This document shows, in pieces, positions 9,547 through 17,494 of a stretch of DNA of 41,182 nucleotides. Source of the stretch: Chlorobiaceae bacterium. GTDB lineage: Bacteria; Bacteroidota; Chlorobiia; Chlorobiales; Chlorobiaceae. The stretch covers positions 1 through 41,182 of the forward strand of contig JABDHK010000053.1 of NCBI GenBank assembly GCA_012972835.1, in the 5' to 3' direction. Position numbers and translations under genes: made by a program. The notes beneath the pieces are model-generated. The model had not been told where the DNA came from and searched no databases. It saw nothing but the letters and a program-made list of their open reading frames with translations. Positions within the stretch are counted from its first letter, which is position 1, and each line of letters opens with the position of its first letter.

Positions 9547-9732
9547 AACTGTTCTAATTTTAATGATTAACGATAACTGTTTCGAATAAGTCCGCACACA
9601 AACACAAAACCACACATCTATTCTGACGATTCTCTGAGCATGTTCTTGCACAAAATTCTTTATCTGTAGAAGAAATGGCCTAAAAAAAGTGAATTGCCAC
9701 CTGTTCTTATAAGTGTGTTTTTGATTTTTCTG

Positions 9733-9990
9733 CTATGTAGCGCTTTTCGTCACAGTCTGTAGCGCTTGACCTCCCGCCTTCTTGCTCAGCTCCCTATCAA
9801 TCTTCTCAATCAAATCATCATCCGGCAGCGCAATTCGCGCCAGCTGCTTGTTCAGCTCTGTCTGCAAAGTAGTTGAGTTACTAATTGCGCCAGCAGCAAA
9901 TAAAAGTAAGGCAAGCAGCATCGCGGTTGTTTCCGCGAAAGGCAGTGGTGCTGTTGCTTGCAAGATCAAAATGCGAAGTGGCTTCCAATG
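9733..9990 (-). pseudogene. Phage portal gene 3' end, copy 2
   Basis: Read on the minus strand this encodes TLQTELNKQLARIALPDDDL followed by IEKIDRELSKKAGG. This is nearly identical to the C-terminal residues of the intact portal (same motif, then IEKIDKELSKGKAAG). Upstream of that the same DNA still aligns with the portal gene, with HFDLASN in place of the portal's HFELRDK in a different frame, so the fragment contains frameshifts. A frame open from 10056 could yield a 107-residue protein but its N-terminal part matches nothing. It is best read as a relic of a second portal gene. Confidence 0.8.
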
Positions 9991-10135
9991 ATGCATGGCT
10001 CTATAGATGGCAGAAGACCGTAAAAAACCAATAATTCCCAATGATTTTACGCTCATTACGTTGTCATTGCAATAAAACAGCGCTATCTTTCGTCAGGAAG
10101 TTTTTCATTTTTCCACTCTTCTCTCCTTATAAGCT

Positions 10136-10375
10136 ATGGTAACAGAAAACAAAGCCGCGCGTTTCGCTTTAATTGGCACCATTATCACAGTTCTTGGTGG
10201 GATTATTGTCGCACTGATAACTGTTTTTGGTACCCCCAAGCAGGAAAAAAAATCTGATAAACCAGATACAGTGTCGTTTCAACGTCAGCCAGTCAATGAA
10301 ACAAATATTAATAGCAATAATCACATCCAAACTGATGGGCAAGTTGTTATCACCAATCAGCAGTCTTCCAAGTGA
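10136..10375 (+). CDS. Small N-terminally anchored membrane protein, partner of the TPR protein
   Basis: This 79-residue protein has a basic N-terminus (MVTENKAARF), one transmembrane helix (ALIGTIITVLGGIIVALITVFG, about residues 11-32) and a polar tail. The tail contains TNINSNNHIQTDGQVVITN. A closely matching segment, TTINSNNTISATGDVTIIN, occurs near the N-terminus of the next gene. The stop codon overlaps the GTG start of that gene, so the two are probably translationally coupled. The shared motif (hydrophobic residues alternating with N, G and D) looks like a short beta-strand association motif. No family name can be given. Confidence 0.65.
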   Translation: MVTENKAARFALIGTIITVLGGIIVALITVFGTPKQEKKSDKPDTVSFQRQPVNETNINSNNHIQTDGQVVITNQQSSK

Positions 10376-11997
10376 TCTATCGAATCTTATTATTCATGAA
10401 ATCTGGTATCCACAACATCTGTGTTTACTTGAGTGTCATCATCGCTACTTCTGTTTTTAATCCTGTTACTGGTTTGAGTACTTCCAAGCCTAATAAAAAA
10501 AATGATACAACGACCATTAATAGTAATAATACTATTAGTGCGACAGGGGATGTAACTATCATCAATGAGAATAATGGTGTAACAAGTACACAGCTTTCAG
10601 TGCGGGATATGCGGCAAAATGCTAAAATGGAAAAGCGTTTTGCTGAGATAAAAAGAGAAATTGCCGATCAAAAATGGCAGGCTATCAAAAACGATCCATT
10701 TTTCAAGAATTTTGCATTAAACAAATATGGTAAAGAGCTTGATCAGCTCAATACGAGCGCGATGGCTACCTTTTGGCAAGATATTTCAGGTTATTTATCA
10801 GAAGCCAAAAGAATAGATGCCAACTATCAGCAAGTCACGCAGGGAATTGTCAGCAAAGATCTGAAAGCCCTCATAGCTCAAATAGACAAGGCAAGAGAGG
10901 ACTGCAACTTTTCAGAAGTAAATCGATTACTGCAGGTGTTTGAGGAAAAACACTCCAGTTTAGCGCATGATACTGCGAAATTCTTCTACCTGAAAGCTCA
11001 GAACTTCGAACTCCAGGTCAATTATCCAGAAGCTGAGCGCTATTACCGAAAAGCTGCAGCAATAGAAGATCAGGATCCATTCTATCTTGATGCTCATGCT
11101 ACAATATTGAAAACAATGGGGCAATATGCCGTCGCCGAGCCGCTCTATCGCCGTGCGCTGGGGATTTATGAGAAGGCGCTTGGCAAAGATCATCCGAATG
11201 TTGCAACAAGTCTGAACAATCTTGCGTTATTGCTGGCTTCGCAGGGCAAGTATGTCGAAGCCGAACCGCTCTATCGCCGTGCGCTGGCGATTTCTGAGAA
11301 GGCGCTTGGCCCCGATCACCCTGATGTAGCAACAAGTCTGAACAATCTTGCGGGATTGCTGAAAGTGCAGGGCAAGTATGCCGAAGCCGAGCCGCTCTAT
11401 CGCCGTGCGCTGGGGATTTCTGAGAAGGCGCTTGGCAAAGATCATCCGGATGTTGCAACAAGTCTGAACAATCTTGCGTTATTGCTGGCTTCGCAGGGCA
11501 AGTATGTCGAAGCCGAACCGCTCTATCGCCGTGCGCTGGCGATCAAGGAAAAAGCTCTTGGCCCCGATCACCCTGATGTTGCAACAAGTCTGAACAATCT
11601 TGCGTTATTGCTGGCTTCGCAGGGCAAGTATGTCGAAGCCGAACCACTCTATCGCCGTGCGCTGGCGATCAAGGAAAAAGCTCTTGGCCCCGATCACCCT
11701 GGTGTGGCAACAAGTCTGAACAATCTTGCGGGATTGCTGTACACGCAGGGCAAGTATGCCGAAGCCGAGCCGCTCTACCGCCGTGCACTGGTGATCAGGG
11801 AAAAAGTACTTGGCAAAGATCACCCTGATGTAGCAACAAGCCTGAACAATCTTGCGGGATTACTGTATTCGCAGGGCAAGTATGCCGAAGCCGAGCCGCT
11901 CTACCGCCGTGCACTGGCAATTGATGAAAAGGCGCTTGGCAAAGATCATCCGACCACAGTAACGATACGGAACAATCTCAATTCACTCCCCAAGTAA
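10372..11997 (+). CDS. Kinesin-light-chain-type TPR repeat protein with N-terminal membrane or signal segment
   Basis: The 541-residue protein begins at a GTG that overlaps the stop of the preceding gene; an internal ATG at 10396 is an alternative. A hydrophobic segment (ICVYLSVIIATSVFNPVTG, about residues 16-34) is a signal peptide or anchor. It is followed by the TINSNNTISATGDVTIIN motif, a helical region (residues about 75-250) and seven 42-residue TPR units (Y-x-EAEPLYRRALAI-x-EKALG-x-DHPDVATSLNNLA-x-LL-x-x-QGK). TPR arrays bind protein partners. Such proteins are common in bacterial signalling and conflict systems, but no enzymatic domain is attached here. The last repeat ends 19 bases from the stop of the convergent portal gene. 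Confidence 0.85.
   Translation: MIYRILLFMKSGIHNICVYLSVIIATSVFNPVTGLSTSKPNKKNDTTTINSNNTISATGDVTIINENNGVTSTQLSVRDMRQNAKMEKRFAEIKREIADQKWQAIKNDPFFKNFALNKYGKELDQLNTSAMATFWQDISGYLSEAKRIDANYQQVTQGIVSKDLKALIAQIDKAREDCNFSEVNRLLQVFEEKHSSLAHDTAKFFYLKAQNFELQVNYPEAERYYRKAAAIEDQDPFYLDAHATILKTMGQYAVAEPLYRRALGIYEKALGKDHPNVATSLNNLALLLASQGKYVEAEPLYRRALAISEKALGPDHPDVATSLNNLAGLLKVQGKYAEAEPLYRRALGISEKALGKDHPDVATSLNNLALLLASQGKYVEAEPLYRRALAIKEKALGPDHPDVATSLNNLALLLASQGKYVEAEPLYRRALAIKEKALGPDHPGVATSLNNLAGLLYTQGKYAEAEPLYRRALVIREKVLGKDHPDVATSLNNLAGLLYSQGKYAEAEPLYRRALAIDEKALGKDHPTTVTIRNNLNSLPK
11125..11997 (+). repeat. Seven tandem 126-base units encoding TPR repeats
   Basis: Units begin at 11125, 11251 and every 126 bases thereafter, with the last one cut short by the stop codon. 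Units share long near-identical stretches. For example, the block around LALLLASQGKYVEAEPLYRRAL is repeated three times almost without change at DNA level. Each unit is a multiple of three, so unequal recombination would change repeat number without breaking the frame. Confidence 0.95.
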
Positions 11998-12016
11998 AAA
12001 GGGAGCTATCCAGTCA

Positions 12017-13384
12017 TTAAGCAGCAGCTGAGCCAGCTTGCTGCCCCGCCGCCTTCCCCTTGCTAAGCTCCTTATCAATCTTCTCTATCAAATCATCATC
12101 CGGCAATGCAATGCGCGCAAGCTGCTTGTTCAGCTCTGTCTGCAGCGTTGCTGAATTGATCATCGCTGCCGCTTCCCGTGCCGCCTTGATGAAATTCAAG
12201 TCAGCCTGCTTGTCGCGCAGCTCAAAGTGGGTGGGATAGTTCACCTCAAAGCCTGCATTTGCATGGTCGATTCCTTCCCATGCGCAGAAAATCTCAAAGA
12301 TTCTGTACTCGGTCAGCTGCAGCTGGGCCGCCTTTTCGGCAAGCAGCGTGTTGAGTATCTGGAACTCGGTCTCCATCGCCACAGCCGAAACAACCTGGGC
12401 GCGGTAGGTTCGCACCGGTGTGAGGTGCGCCATGCGGTTGACCATTTCGGTTTTCTTGTCAATGGTGTTAAGCAGTCCGGTCAGTGCGCTTGCATCGGCC
12501 TGCAGCAGATAAGGAAGCTTGCCTGAAGGTGTGTCGGGATCCATGATAATAACGCCGCCCGCACCGGTCGAGGCCTGGTCATTGAGGTTTTTGACAAGTG
12601 TTTTGTGGTTTGCGCCCCTGATCATCTGGGTCAGTTCGGAGAGGTCGTTATAGATGCTGATCTGCACTCCGGCTATATCCTGCAGGTCGGAGGTGGAGAG
12701 GCCTCTTGTCAGTGACTTCTTGTTGTAGTGTGGTGTTGCCGGTATGCGGCCAATCGGGTTTTTTATCGTGATTGTTTGCGTGGTTTTTCCAACGGTTGTG
12801 CTGGTCACCACTGTATCTTTTGACCATTGGCGGATAATTTTCACGTCGCCTTCTCGTGTTGTGTACTGTTCCTGGACCTCGAACCAGGTCAGCTCATATT
12901 CGCCGGAGGGTTTCGGCGTAAACTCAAAATCGGTCACATCAAGCGGGGTGTAAAAGCGCAGGTAGGGCCTTATGCCGCCATTGATTTCATCAGCCTTGGT
13001 GTATGCCGCAGAGCCCGGCTTGTCCACAATAACCCATACCACCCCGTAGACAGAGCCCCATATCAGCACCTGCTTCATGAACTCATTGTATGGAGTGCCT
13101 TCGCGGTCGGCATCATGCAGCAAGGAGTTCAGCGGCACATTATTGTTCAGCGTTCCCAGATTGCGTTTCGGAGGTTCGCGCCAGATAAAGCCGCTGTATG
13201 TCGAGACCACCCCTTCGCAATGGTTCTCAAGCGGCGTCTGCTTCACCCGCTCCTGCAGTTGCGCTGCACTCTCATTGATATACTGGTAGAGATAGTTCAT
13301 CTCCTTCCAGGCCCGCCCGCCCTTGTAAGCCGCTTCAAACATCTTCCAGTCATCTGTATTCGCTGTATAGACACTGTTCGCCAT
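12017..13384 (-). CDS. Phage portal protein
   Basis: The 455-residue protein would form the dodecameric portal ring at one capsid vertex, through which the terminase pumps DNA. Evidence is its position directly after the large terminase gene and the all-alpha/beta portal-like layout: an N-terminal helical region (WKEMNYLYQYINESAAQLQERVKQTPLENHCEGVV), a wing region, a central stem-like segment (ISIYNDLSELTQMIRGANHKTLV) and a C-terminal helical tail. It is similar to portal-type proteins of tailed phages, though not a close P22 gp1 homologue by length. The C-terminal 50 residues recur in two decayed fragments at 8727-9015 and 9733-9990. A long plus-strand open frame over this region is antisense noise. 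Confidence 0.75.
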   Translation of the reverse strand: MANSVYTANTDDWKMFEAAYKGGRAWKEMNYLYQYINESAAQLQERVKQTPLENHCEGVVSTYSGFIWREPPKRNLGTLNNNVPLNSLLHDADREGTPYNEFMKQVLIWGSVYGVVWVIVDKPGSAAYTKADEINGGIRPYLRFYTPLDVTDFEFTPKPSGEYELTWFEVQEQYTTREGDVKIIRQWSKDTVVTSTTVGKTTQTITIKNPIGRIPATPHYNKKSLTRGLSTSDLQDIAGVQISIYNDLSELTQMIRGANHKTLVKNLNDQASTGAGGVIIMDPDTPSGKLPYLLQADASALTGLLNTIDKKTEMVNRMAHLTPVRTYRAQVVSAVAMETEFQILNTLLAEKAAQLQLTEYRIFEIFCAWEGIDHANAGFEVNYPTHFELRDKQADLNFIKAAREAAAMINSATLQTELNKQLARIALPDDDLIEKIDKELSKGKAAGQQAGSAAA

Positions 13385-13426
13385 TTTCCTGTTCCGGTTG
13401 GTTTGAAAAACTTCTCATCATTATTC

Positions 13427-14662
13427 TTAAACTCTCCAGTGCATCGGCTGCCTGATGTTCATGTCCGGCATCCGCACAGGAAAGAGTTTTTCGATTGCAT
13501 AGCCTGCAGCGTCGGATGCATGGGTGAGCGCCTCGTTGCTCTTGTCGATTTCCCCGCATTTCCAGCTTACCTGCTCAAAGTCTTTCACGAGGCGGGGACA
13601 CCTGGCGCTTATCCGCAGCTTGCCTTCGCGCATCAGCTTGTTGACTGCATTCACGCGGGCGCGTTGCGGCGGGTGTGCCGGCCTTGCTTCCACCGTAAAG
13701 CCCTTGTCTCGCAGGATGGTAAAATCAGTTGCATCCGAAGAGCTTTTGCGCGCCCGTCCTGCAGGATCAGGGAAGACGGTTATGCCGGGGTAGCGCTCAT
13801 GCAGGCGGTCGGCCAGCTCGTAGGTTGTAGAGTTGTCGATGTGGATTTCGTCATGGAAGCAGACCACCCCGTCCGACATCACCGAGAATATTTCCGCCGT
13901 CATGTTGTCAATGTTGAAATCAATCCCGGCACGCAGCGGCTGGTTCATCGCACCCTCCTGTATCATGTTCCGCTCAAAATATTTGTAGACCCTGCCAGCC
14001 GTCAGGTTGACAAACTGCCCGTTCAGATAGGCCGCACGCTGATTTTCGTCGAAAGCTTTTTCAAGCATTGTGATAAATTGCTCCGGGAGAAAGGTATTGT
14101 CTGCCGTGCGCGCCACAACAGTGCCAAGATCGTATCGCCCGTCGAGGTTTTGCGCCAGTTCGTATCCCCAGTTGAGTTGTTCGGGGGTACCTGTCAAAAA
14201 GAGTTCCCTGTAGAAGGCCTCCGGGTGGCGCAGCCGGGAGAGCACTACACTGAGAATCTCCTCATGCATGATGAAGGGTTCATCAATTCCTGCCGTGGCG
14301 AGGTTGGGCCCTTTGAGCGATTCCGGTTCGTCTCCGCTTGCAATCCAGATGTATCCATTCCAGTCGGGGATGAAGAATTCGTGGTTGGTCTTGTTGTAGA
14401 TATAGTTGACAGTGCCCCGGTCGAGCATCTCCCTGATGGAGACAATGACTGTTTTCCGCGCCTGCTTGTAGGTCGGCGAGACATAGAGGTGGGGGATGGG
14501 GGAGTTCATATAGGAGCTCCAGATGGAGCGCAGGGCACCGATGCGGGTTTTGCCGCACCCGTACCCTCCGACGAGCAGCTTGATAAAGTTCGGCAGCTGC
14601 CAGAAGGCACGCTGGTGCGGCAGCATCAGGCTCAGGTCAATCTTGTAGATCGGCTGGTTCAT
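13427..14662 (-). CDS. Phage terminase large subunit
   Basis: The terminase cuts concatemeric phage DNA and powers packaging. The 411-residue product has an ATPase domain with Walker A GGYGCGKT (residues 32-39), a VSPTYKQARKTV segment, and Walker B TAGIDEPF (about 123-130). The coupling motif LTGTPE follows. The C-terminal RNase-H-like nuclease shows acidic residues in GIDFNID, the FPDPAG segment and HASDAAGY near the end. Its start overlaps the stop of the upstream lipoprotein-like gene by four bases (ATGA), and the portal gene follows after 42 bases. No small terminase subunit is recognisable nearby. Confidence 0.9.
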   Translation of the reverse strand: MNQPIYKIDLSLMLPHQRAFWQLPNFIKLLVGGYGCGKTRIGALRSIWSSYMNSPIPHLYVSPTYKQARKTVIVSIREMLDRGTVNYIYNKTNHEFFIPDWNGYIWIASGDEPESLKGPNLATAGIDEPFIMHEEILSVVLSRLRHPEAFYRELFLTGTPEQLNWGYELAQNLDGRYDLGTVVARTADNTFLPEQFITMLEKAFDENQRAAYLNGQFVNLTAGRVYKYFERNMIQEGAMNQPLRAGIDFNIDNMTAEIFSVMSDGVVCFHDEIHIDNSTTYELADRLHERYPGITVFPDPAGRARKSSSDATDFTILRDKGFTVEARPAHPPQRARVNAVNKLMREGKLRISARCPRLVKDFEQVSWKCGEIDKSNEALTHASDAAGYAIEKLFPVRMPDMNIRQPMHWRV

Positions 14663-14961
14663 TGCAGCGATGAAGGCAGCCTGGCACGCGCTTTTGCTTC
14701 AGTTGCACCGGGCCTCTCGAGTGTCAGGTCATTGCGGTAGTATCCACCTTCCAGCAGGTCGGCAACGCCGGGCACAGCAGTACCGGTTGAGTCCTTCACC
14801 CACACTTTCACATTTCTGACAGTTTCCCGAAGCTGGACCGTTCTTGTTGTGCTGTTGCCAAGATAGACCACGCGGCTGCCGCAGCCCTCAAGGCAGAGCG
14901 CCAGCATGGGGAGTATCACCGCCCCACCCGTCAGCTTTCGCCGAGTTGATAAATGCATCAT
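14659..14961 (-). CDS. Small lipoprotein, possible outer-membrane spanin-like component
   Basis: Starting at paired ATG codons (14961 or 14958), the protein has a basic start (MHLSTRRKLTGG), a hydrophobic stretch (AVILPMLALCLEG) and a lipobox-like LEGC, so it should be lipidated. The mature part is about 75 residues (VVYLGNSTTRTVQLRETVRN). A 4-base overlap couples it to the terminase gene. Its 5' end overlaps the preceding small gene by about 74 bases in another frame, an arrangement reminiscent of phage Rz/Rz1 lysis genes. The role is an inference from the lipobox, size and place after holin-like genes. Confidence 0.6.
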   Translation of the reverse strand: MMHLSTRRKLTGGAVILPMLALCLEGCGSRVVYLGNSTTRTVQLRETVRNVKVWVKDSTGTAVPGVADLLEGGYYRNDLTLERPGATEAKARARLPSSLQ

Positions 14962-15112
14962 CGTTTTTGTCTGGTTTGCCTGCAATAATCTGCCGTGGCG
15001 ACATTGCCCCAAGTACGGCATCCACCAGCCCCTGCAGCACGCCTTTTTCTGCAAGGGCCTTGATGGTGGAACGCACAATGACGGCCATCAACCGATCGAA
15101 AAAAGTTTCCAT
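14888..15112 (-). CDS. Small phage protein of unknown function (74 residues)
   Basis: This frame starts at 15112 with an overlapping TAATG junction to the upstream 54-residue gene. It encodes METFFDRLMAVIVRSTIKAL, then a helical region ending LGAMSPRQIIAGKPD and a polar tail. It has an amphipathic N-terminal half but no convincing transmembrane helix. Its 3' end overlaps the lipoprotein gene. Tight packing in the lysis-like cluster supports expression. I do not recognise the family. Confidence 0.55.
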   Translation of the reverse strand: METFFDRLMAVIVRSTIKALAEKGVLQGLVDAVLGAMSPRQIIAGKPDKNDDAFINSAKADGWGGDTPHAGALP

Positions 15113-15276
15113 TACTGTTTCGGGTTGAGTGCAAGAGCGTTCAGCACCGCGATGATTTTGGCAAGCATGGCATCATCCGCCTGCGATGGTGTCATCTTGA
15201 CAATCAGCGAGGCGAGCGTTACCACACCACCGACAGCCGCCGTGATGTTTACCCAATTCGCCTGAATCCATTCCAT
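15112..15276 (-). CDS. Small membrane protein in phage lysis-like cluster (54 residues)
   Basis: The ATG at 15276 follows a GGAGA ribosome binding site by about 6 bases. The product begins MEWIQANWVNITAAVGGVVT and continues LASLIVKMTPSQADD, giving one transmembrane helix with a short helical C-terminus (AMLAKIIAVLNALALNPKQ). Size and topology suit a small holin or antiholin. The stop overlaps the next start by one base (TAATG). Confidence 0.6.
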   Translation of the reverse strand: MEWIQANWVNITAAVGGVVTLASLIVKMTPSQADDAMLAKIIAVLNALALNPKQ

Positions 15277-15412
15277 TATCTGTCTCCGTTTAGTTGTATA
15301 AAATCAGCTTCATCAGCTGCAAGCCTCTCAGTACATCCTCTCATTATCTTTCGTCTGTCCGGGCGGTATCCGGCCCATCCCTGTCAGCAGTACCCGCCAT
15401 CTATTGTTTCAG

Positions 15413-15778
15413 TCATGGTTTTTTCGGTTTGTTGTCCTGGTTTGTCATGTTTCTTCTTCTTTCCTGCGGTGTCTCATCATCAATGGTGCCAGCGAAAAAG
15501 TTGAAAATCCTTCTCTCCCTGCGGTAAATCTCACTGATAACCCGGTCACCGAGAGCACCGGAGATATAGCCCACAATAAAGGAGAGGTCTCTCGGCAGCT
15601 CCATGTATTCGCAGAAGAGGTAGGCCGGGCATATCGCCAGCACTGCAACCGTAAAGCGGATCAGCAGATCCCGTTTGCCCAGTATCATATTCTGGTAAAG
15701 CCCATGGAAGATATTGGTCAGGGCCCCGAGAAAGCCGCTGATCACCAGTCCAAGTATATCTTCGTTTTTCATCCGCAT
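15413..15778 (-). CDS. Putative phage holin (multi-helix membrane protein)
   Basis: This 121-residue protein has hydrophobic segments at about residues 8-30 (ILGLVISGFLGALTNIFHGL), 40-58 (LIRFTVAVLAICPAYLF) and 66-78 (LSFIVGYISGALG). A charged tail rich in Arg, Asp and Lys follows. This size and topology match phage holins that permeabilise the inner membrane during lysis. It lies between the tail-like genes and the small lysis-like genes. No endolysin is visible in the window, which is unusual for a complete lysis cassette. Confidence 0.65.
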   Translation of the reverse strand: MRMKNEDILGLVISGFLGALTNIFHGLYQNMILGKRDLLIRFTVAVLAICPAYLFCEYMELPRDLSFIVGYISGALGDRVISEIYRRERRIFNFFAGTIDDETPQERRRNMTNQDNKPKKP

Positions 15779-15784
15779 CTCTTT

Positions 15785-16375
15785 TTAAAAGCTTCTCACC
15801 GCCCGAACCGTCGGATAGTCGCTGTTCTTGATATCATCAAAAGGTGAAGAATCGTAGAATGAGTAGATGCTCACATTTGTTGCATTGACCTCCGTGGAAC
15901 TCCAGTAGTTGCCCTCCGGGTCCATCACGCCAATTGCCGTGCAGTTGATGCAGAGCTTTTCCAGCTCCTTCTCGCTCGGCAGGTACCAGTCGCTGAAGCC
16001 TCCGCCGCTGTAGTTGCGGCAGTTCTTTGCCGCGCTTGCCGTATGCCCTGCTTGCGCCATGATCTTCGTTGTGTTCGCTGCACCGCTGCCAAGGTTTGCG
16101 CTTGTGCCGGTCACGGCAACCGACGTGATGTTGCTCCATGCAGTCACGGCAGCCTGGTCGGCAGTGGCAACAATCAGCCCGTGCGGCGTCGAGGAGCTGT
16201 AGCCCGGATCACCGGAGAGCAGCAGATAGGCGCATATTCCGCCGCCATAGGCCGCACCGACAACCGGAGCAGCAGAAGCGCTCCATACTGTCGTGCCGTT
16301 GCAGATGATCGAGCTGAGCACAGTACCGTTACAGGTCACAGCAGTCACGGTAGTTCCATTGAAAGTGAGCGGCAT
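15785..16375 (-). CDS. Tail or receptor-binding protein with DUF1566 (Lcl C-terminal) domain
   Basis: The N-terminus has three short beta repeats (FNGTTVTAVTCNGTVLSS, CNGTTVW), a style seen in phage tail-tip and fibre proteins. Residues about 40-196 form a C-type-lectin-like DUF1566 domain with the diagnostic segments FSDWYLPSEKELEKL, YWSSTE and a C-terminal VRAVRSF. This fold is used by adhesins and by phage receptor-binding proteins, including some targets of diversity-generating retroelements. The gene ends the tail-like series and precedes the holin-like gene. No reverse transcriptase or template repeat was seen. Confidence 0.7.
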   Translation of the reverse strand: MPLTFNGTTVTAVTCNGTVLSSIICNGTTVWSASAAPVVGAAYGGGICAYLLLSGDPGYSSSTPHGLIVATADQAAVTAWSNITSVAVTGTSANLGSGAANTTKIMAQAGHTASAAKNCRNYSGGGFSDWYLPSEKELEKLCINCTAIGVMDPEGNYWSSTEVNATNVSIYSFYDSSPFDDIKNSDYPTVRAVRSF

Positions 16376-16378
16376 CGG

Positions 16379-16675
16379 TCAGGTTGTTGTCAGTGTCAGG
16401 GTCGTCCCCGAAAGCGAGGCCTTCATTCCGCCATAGACCGTCGCCGTTGCCTTCTGGGCAGCAGCATCGGTTATGCCATAGCCCGAGAGCGTTGTCGGTT
16501 TTCCCGTTACAGCACTCCAGGCCATCGAACCCGGCAGCGTCATGATGTTGCCGCTTCCGTCCTTGGTATAGAGCAGCTTGTCAGCCAGGTTAACGAGCAG
16601 TTCTCCGGTATCGCATTGGGCAGTGGTCGGCACCCGCGCCGCCACCGAAGTCCGTTTTAAAAGTAGCTTGGCCAT
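16379..16675 (-). CDS. Short tail-fibre-like protein
   Basis: Starting at the ATG at 16675 (MAKLLLKRT), the product is about 98 residues. It contains TGELLVNLADKLLYTKDGSG and WSAVTGKPTTLSGYGITDAA, sequence styles typical of tail-fibre N-terminal and collar segments of tailed phages. It stops four bases before the DUF1566 gene start. The ribosome binding site is weak, so coupling or a slightly different start is possible. Confidence 0.65.
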   Translation of the reverse strand: MAKLLLKRTSVAARVPTTAQCDTGELLVNLADKLLYTKDGSGNIMTLPGSMAWSAVTGKPTTLSGYGITDAAAQKATATVYGGMKASLSGTTLTLTTT

Positions 16676-16746
16676 AATCAATTATTATCATTTTCAATCT
16701 TCTCTACTCTTCCCTCAGCACGCAGCACCCGCAACTCAGCACTCTT

Positions 16747-17205
16747 TTAAAAAGTCCCTCCGTCCACCACTCCCACATCCAGCGTCACATAGCCATTCCC
16801 GGAGCCCTTCGCCCAGCTCATGCTTGTGCCCATCCGTACAACACCGTCAGTGCCGTCAGTACCCCAGAGATAGCCCGCAGTGCCGCCGGTGATAATCGCT
16901 ACCTTCTCGTCAGTTGAGCCAGCCGGGATGTTCAGCGCGCTCTTGAAGGCATCGAAGGTGATCTTCTTCTCCTTCTGGCCGGTCGTCTCACTGTAGTCGT
17001 GCAGCATCACAAGGTCATTGGGGCCGTCAATCGCCGGAAGCGTCACCAGGGCATCAATGGAAGGAACCACCGGTATTTTTGTTGCTGCGCCTGTTGCAAG
17101 ATGCAGCGTGCCGCGATCAAGTGTCACCATCGGTTCACCGGCATTCATCCCGTTCGTCGGCAGCGAAGCATAGTTGCCCCGTTTCAGTTTCAGTATCTGT
17201 GCCAT
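16747..17205 (-). CDS. Tail-fibre-like structural protein ending in VDGGTF
   Basis: The 152-residue product begins MAQILKLKRGNYASLPTNGM and has NAGEPMVTLDRGTLHLATGA, a pattern related to the GELLV-x-LAD-x-LY pattern of the next gene, so the two probably share an N-terminal fold. It ends VGVVDGGTF. The same C-terminal motif and adjacent DNA occur in the small gene at 17297-17494. Probably a virion tail or fibre component; no enzyme motif is visible. Confidence 0.65.
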   Translation of the reverse strand: MAQILKLKRGNYASLPTNGMNAGEPMVTLDRGTLHLATGAATKIPVVPSIDALVTLPAIDGPNDLVMLHDYSETTGQKEKKITFDAFKSALNIPAGSTDEKVAIITGGTAGYLWGTDGTDGVVRMGTSMSWAKGSGNGYVTLDVGVVDGGTF

Positions 17206-17296
17206 ACCCTCATTCGTTTAATTATTAATCCTCCACTCATGTCCTTCCGGGTTCCTTCGAGGAATCCATCTTATCTTCCCTTGTCCTCAGCACTTT

Positions 17297-17494
17297 TCAA
17301 AAAGTCCCTCCATCCACCACCTTCCCGTCAATAGCAGCATTGTCCACCAGCAGACCCGCCACAAGCACAAAGCCGTCATCCCTGATCTTCAGCGCGCCAA
17401 GGGGAGCTGCAGCATCAACCAGCACTGCCGTATGCATCTTCACATGCCCCCCGGGCCCGAGGTAGTCGTCTGCAGCAGGTATCAGATAAGCCAT
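17297..17494 (-). CDS. Small phage structural protein ending in VDGGTF
   Basis: This 65-residue protein (MAYLIPAADDYLGPGGHVKM) resembles the short N-terminal domains of phage decoration or tail proteins. It ends KVVDGGTF, matching the end of the 152-residue gene downstream. A start at 17494 is preceded by a purine-rich stretch (AAGGGGAAC). Function is unknown. Confidence 0.6.
   Translation of the reverse strand: MAYLIPAADDYLGPGGHVKMHTAVLVDAAAPLGALKIRDDGFVLVAGLLVDNAAIDGKVVDGGTF

Noticed and set aside
9733-10056. A 107-codon minus-strand gene
   Set aside because: Only its C-terminal third is protein-like, and that part is a portal gene fragment; the upstream part is a frame-shifted portal relic.
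11125-11997. Regular repeats that could suggest a CRISPR array
   Set aside because: The units are coding, 126 bases long and without distinct spacers; they encode TPR repeats.
12827-14740. Plus-strand open frame of 637 codons opposite the portal and terminase genes
   Set aside because: It is antisense to two convincing phage genes with motifs, has no domain features, and has composition expected from the third-position bias of the real genes.
15785-16375. Target protein of a diversity-generating retroelement
   Set aside because: The DUF1566 fold fits, but no reverse transcriptase or template repeat was found in the window.
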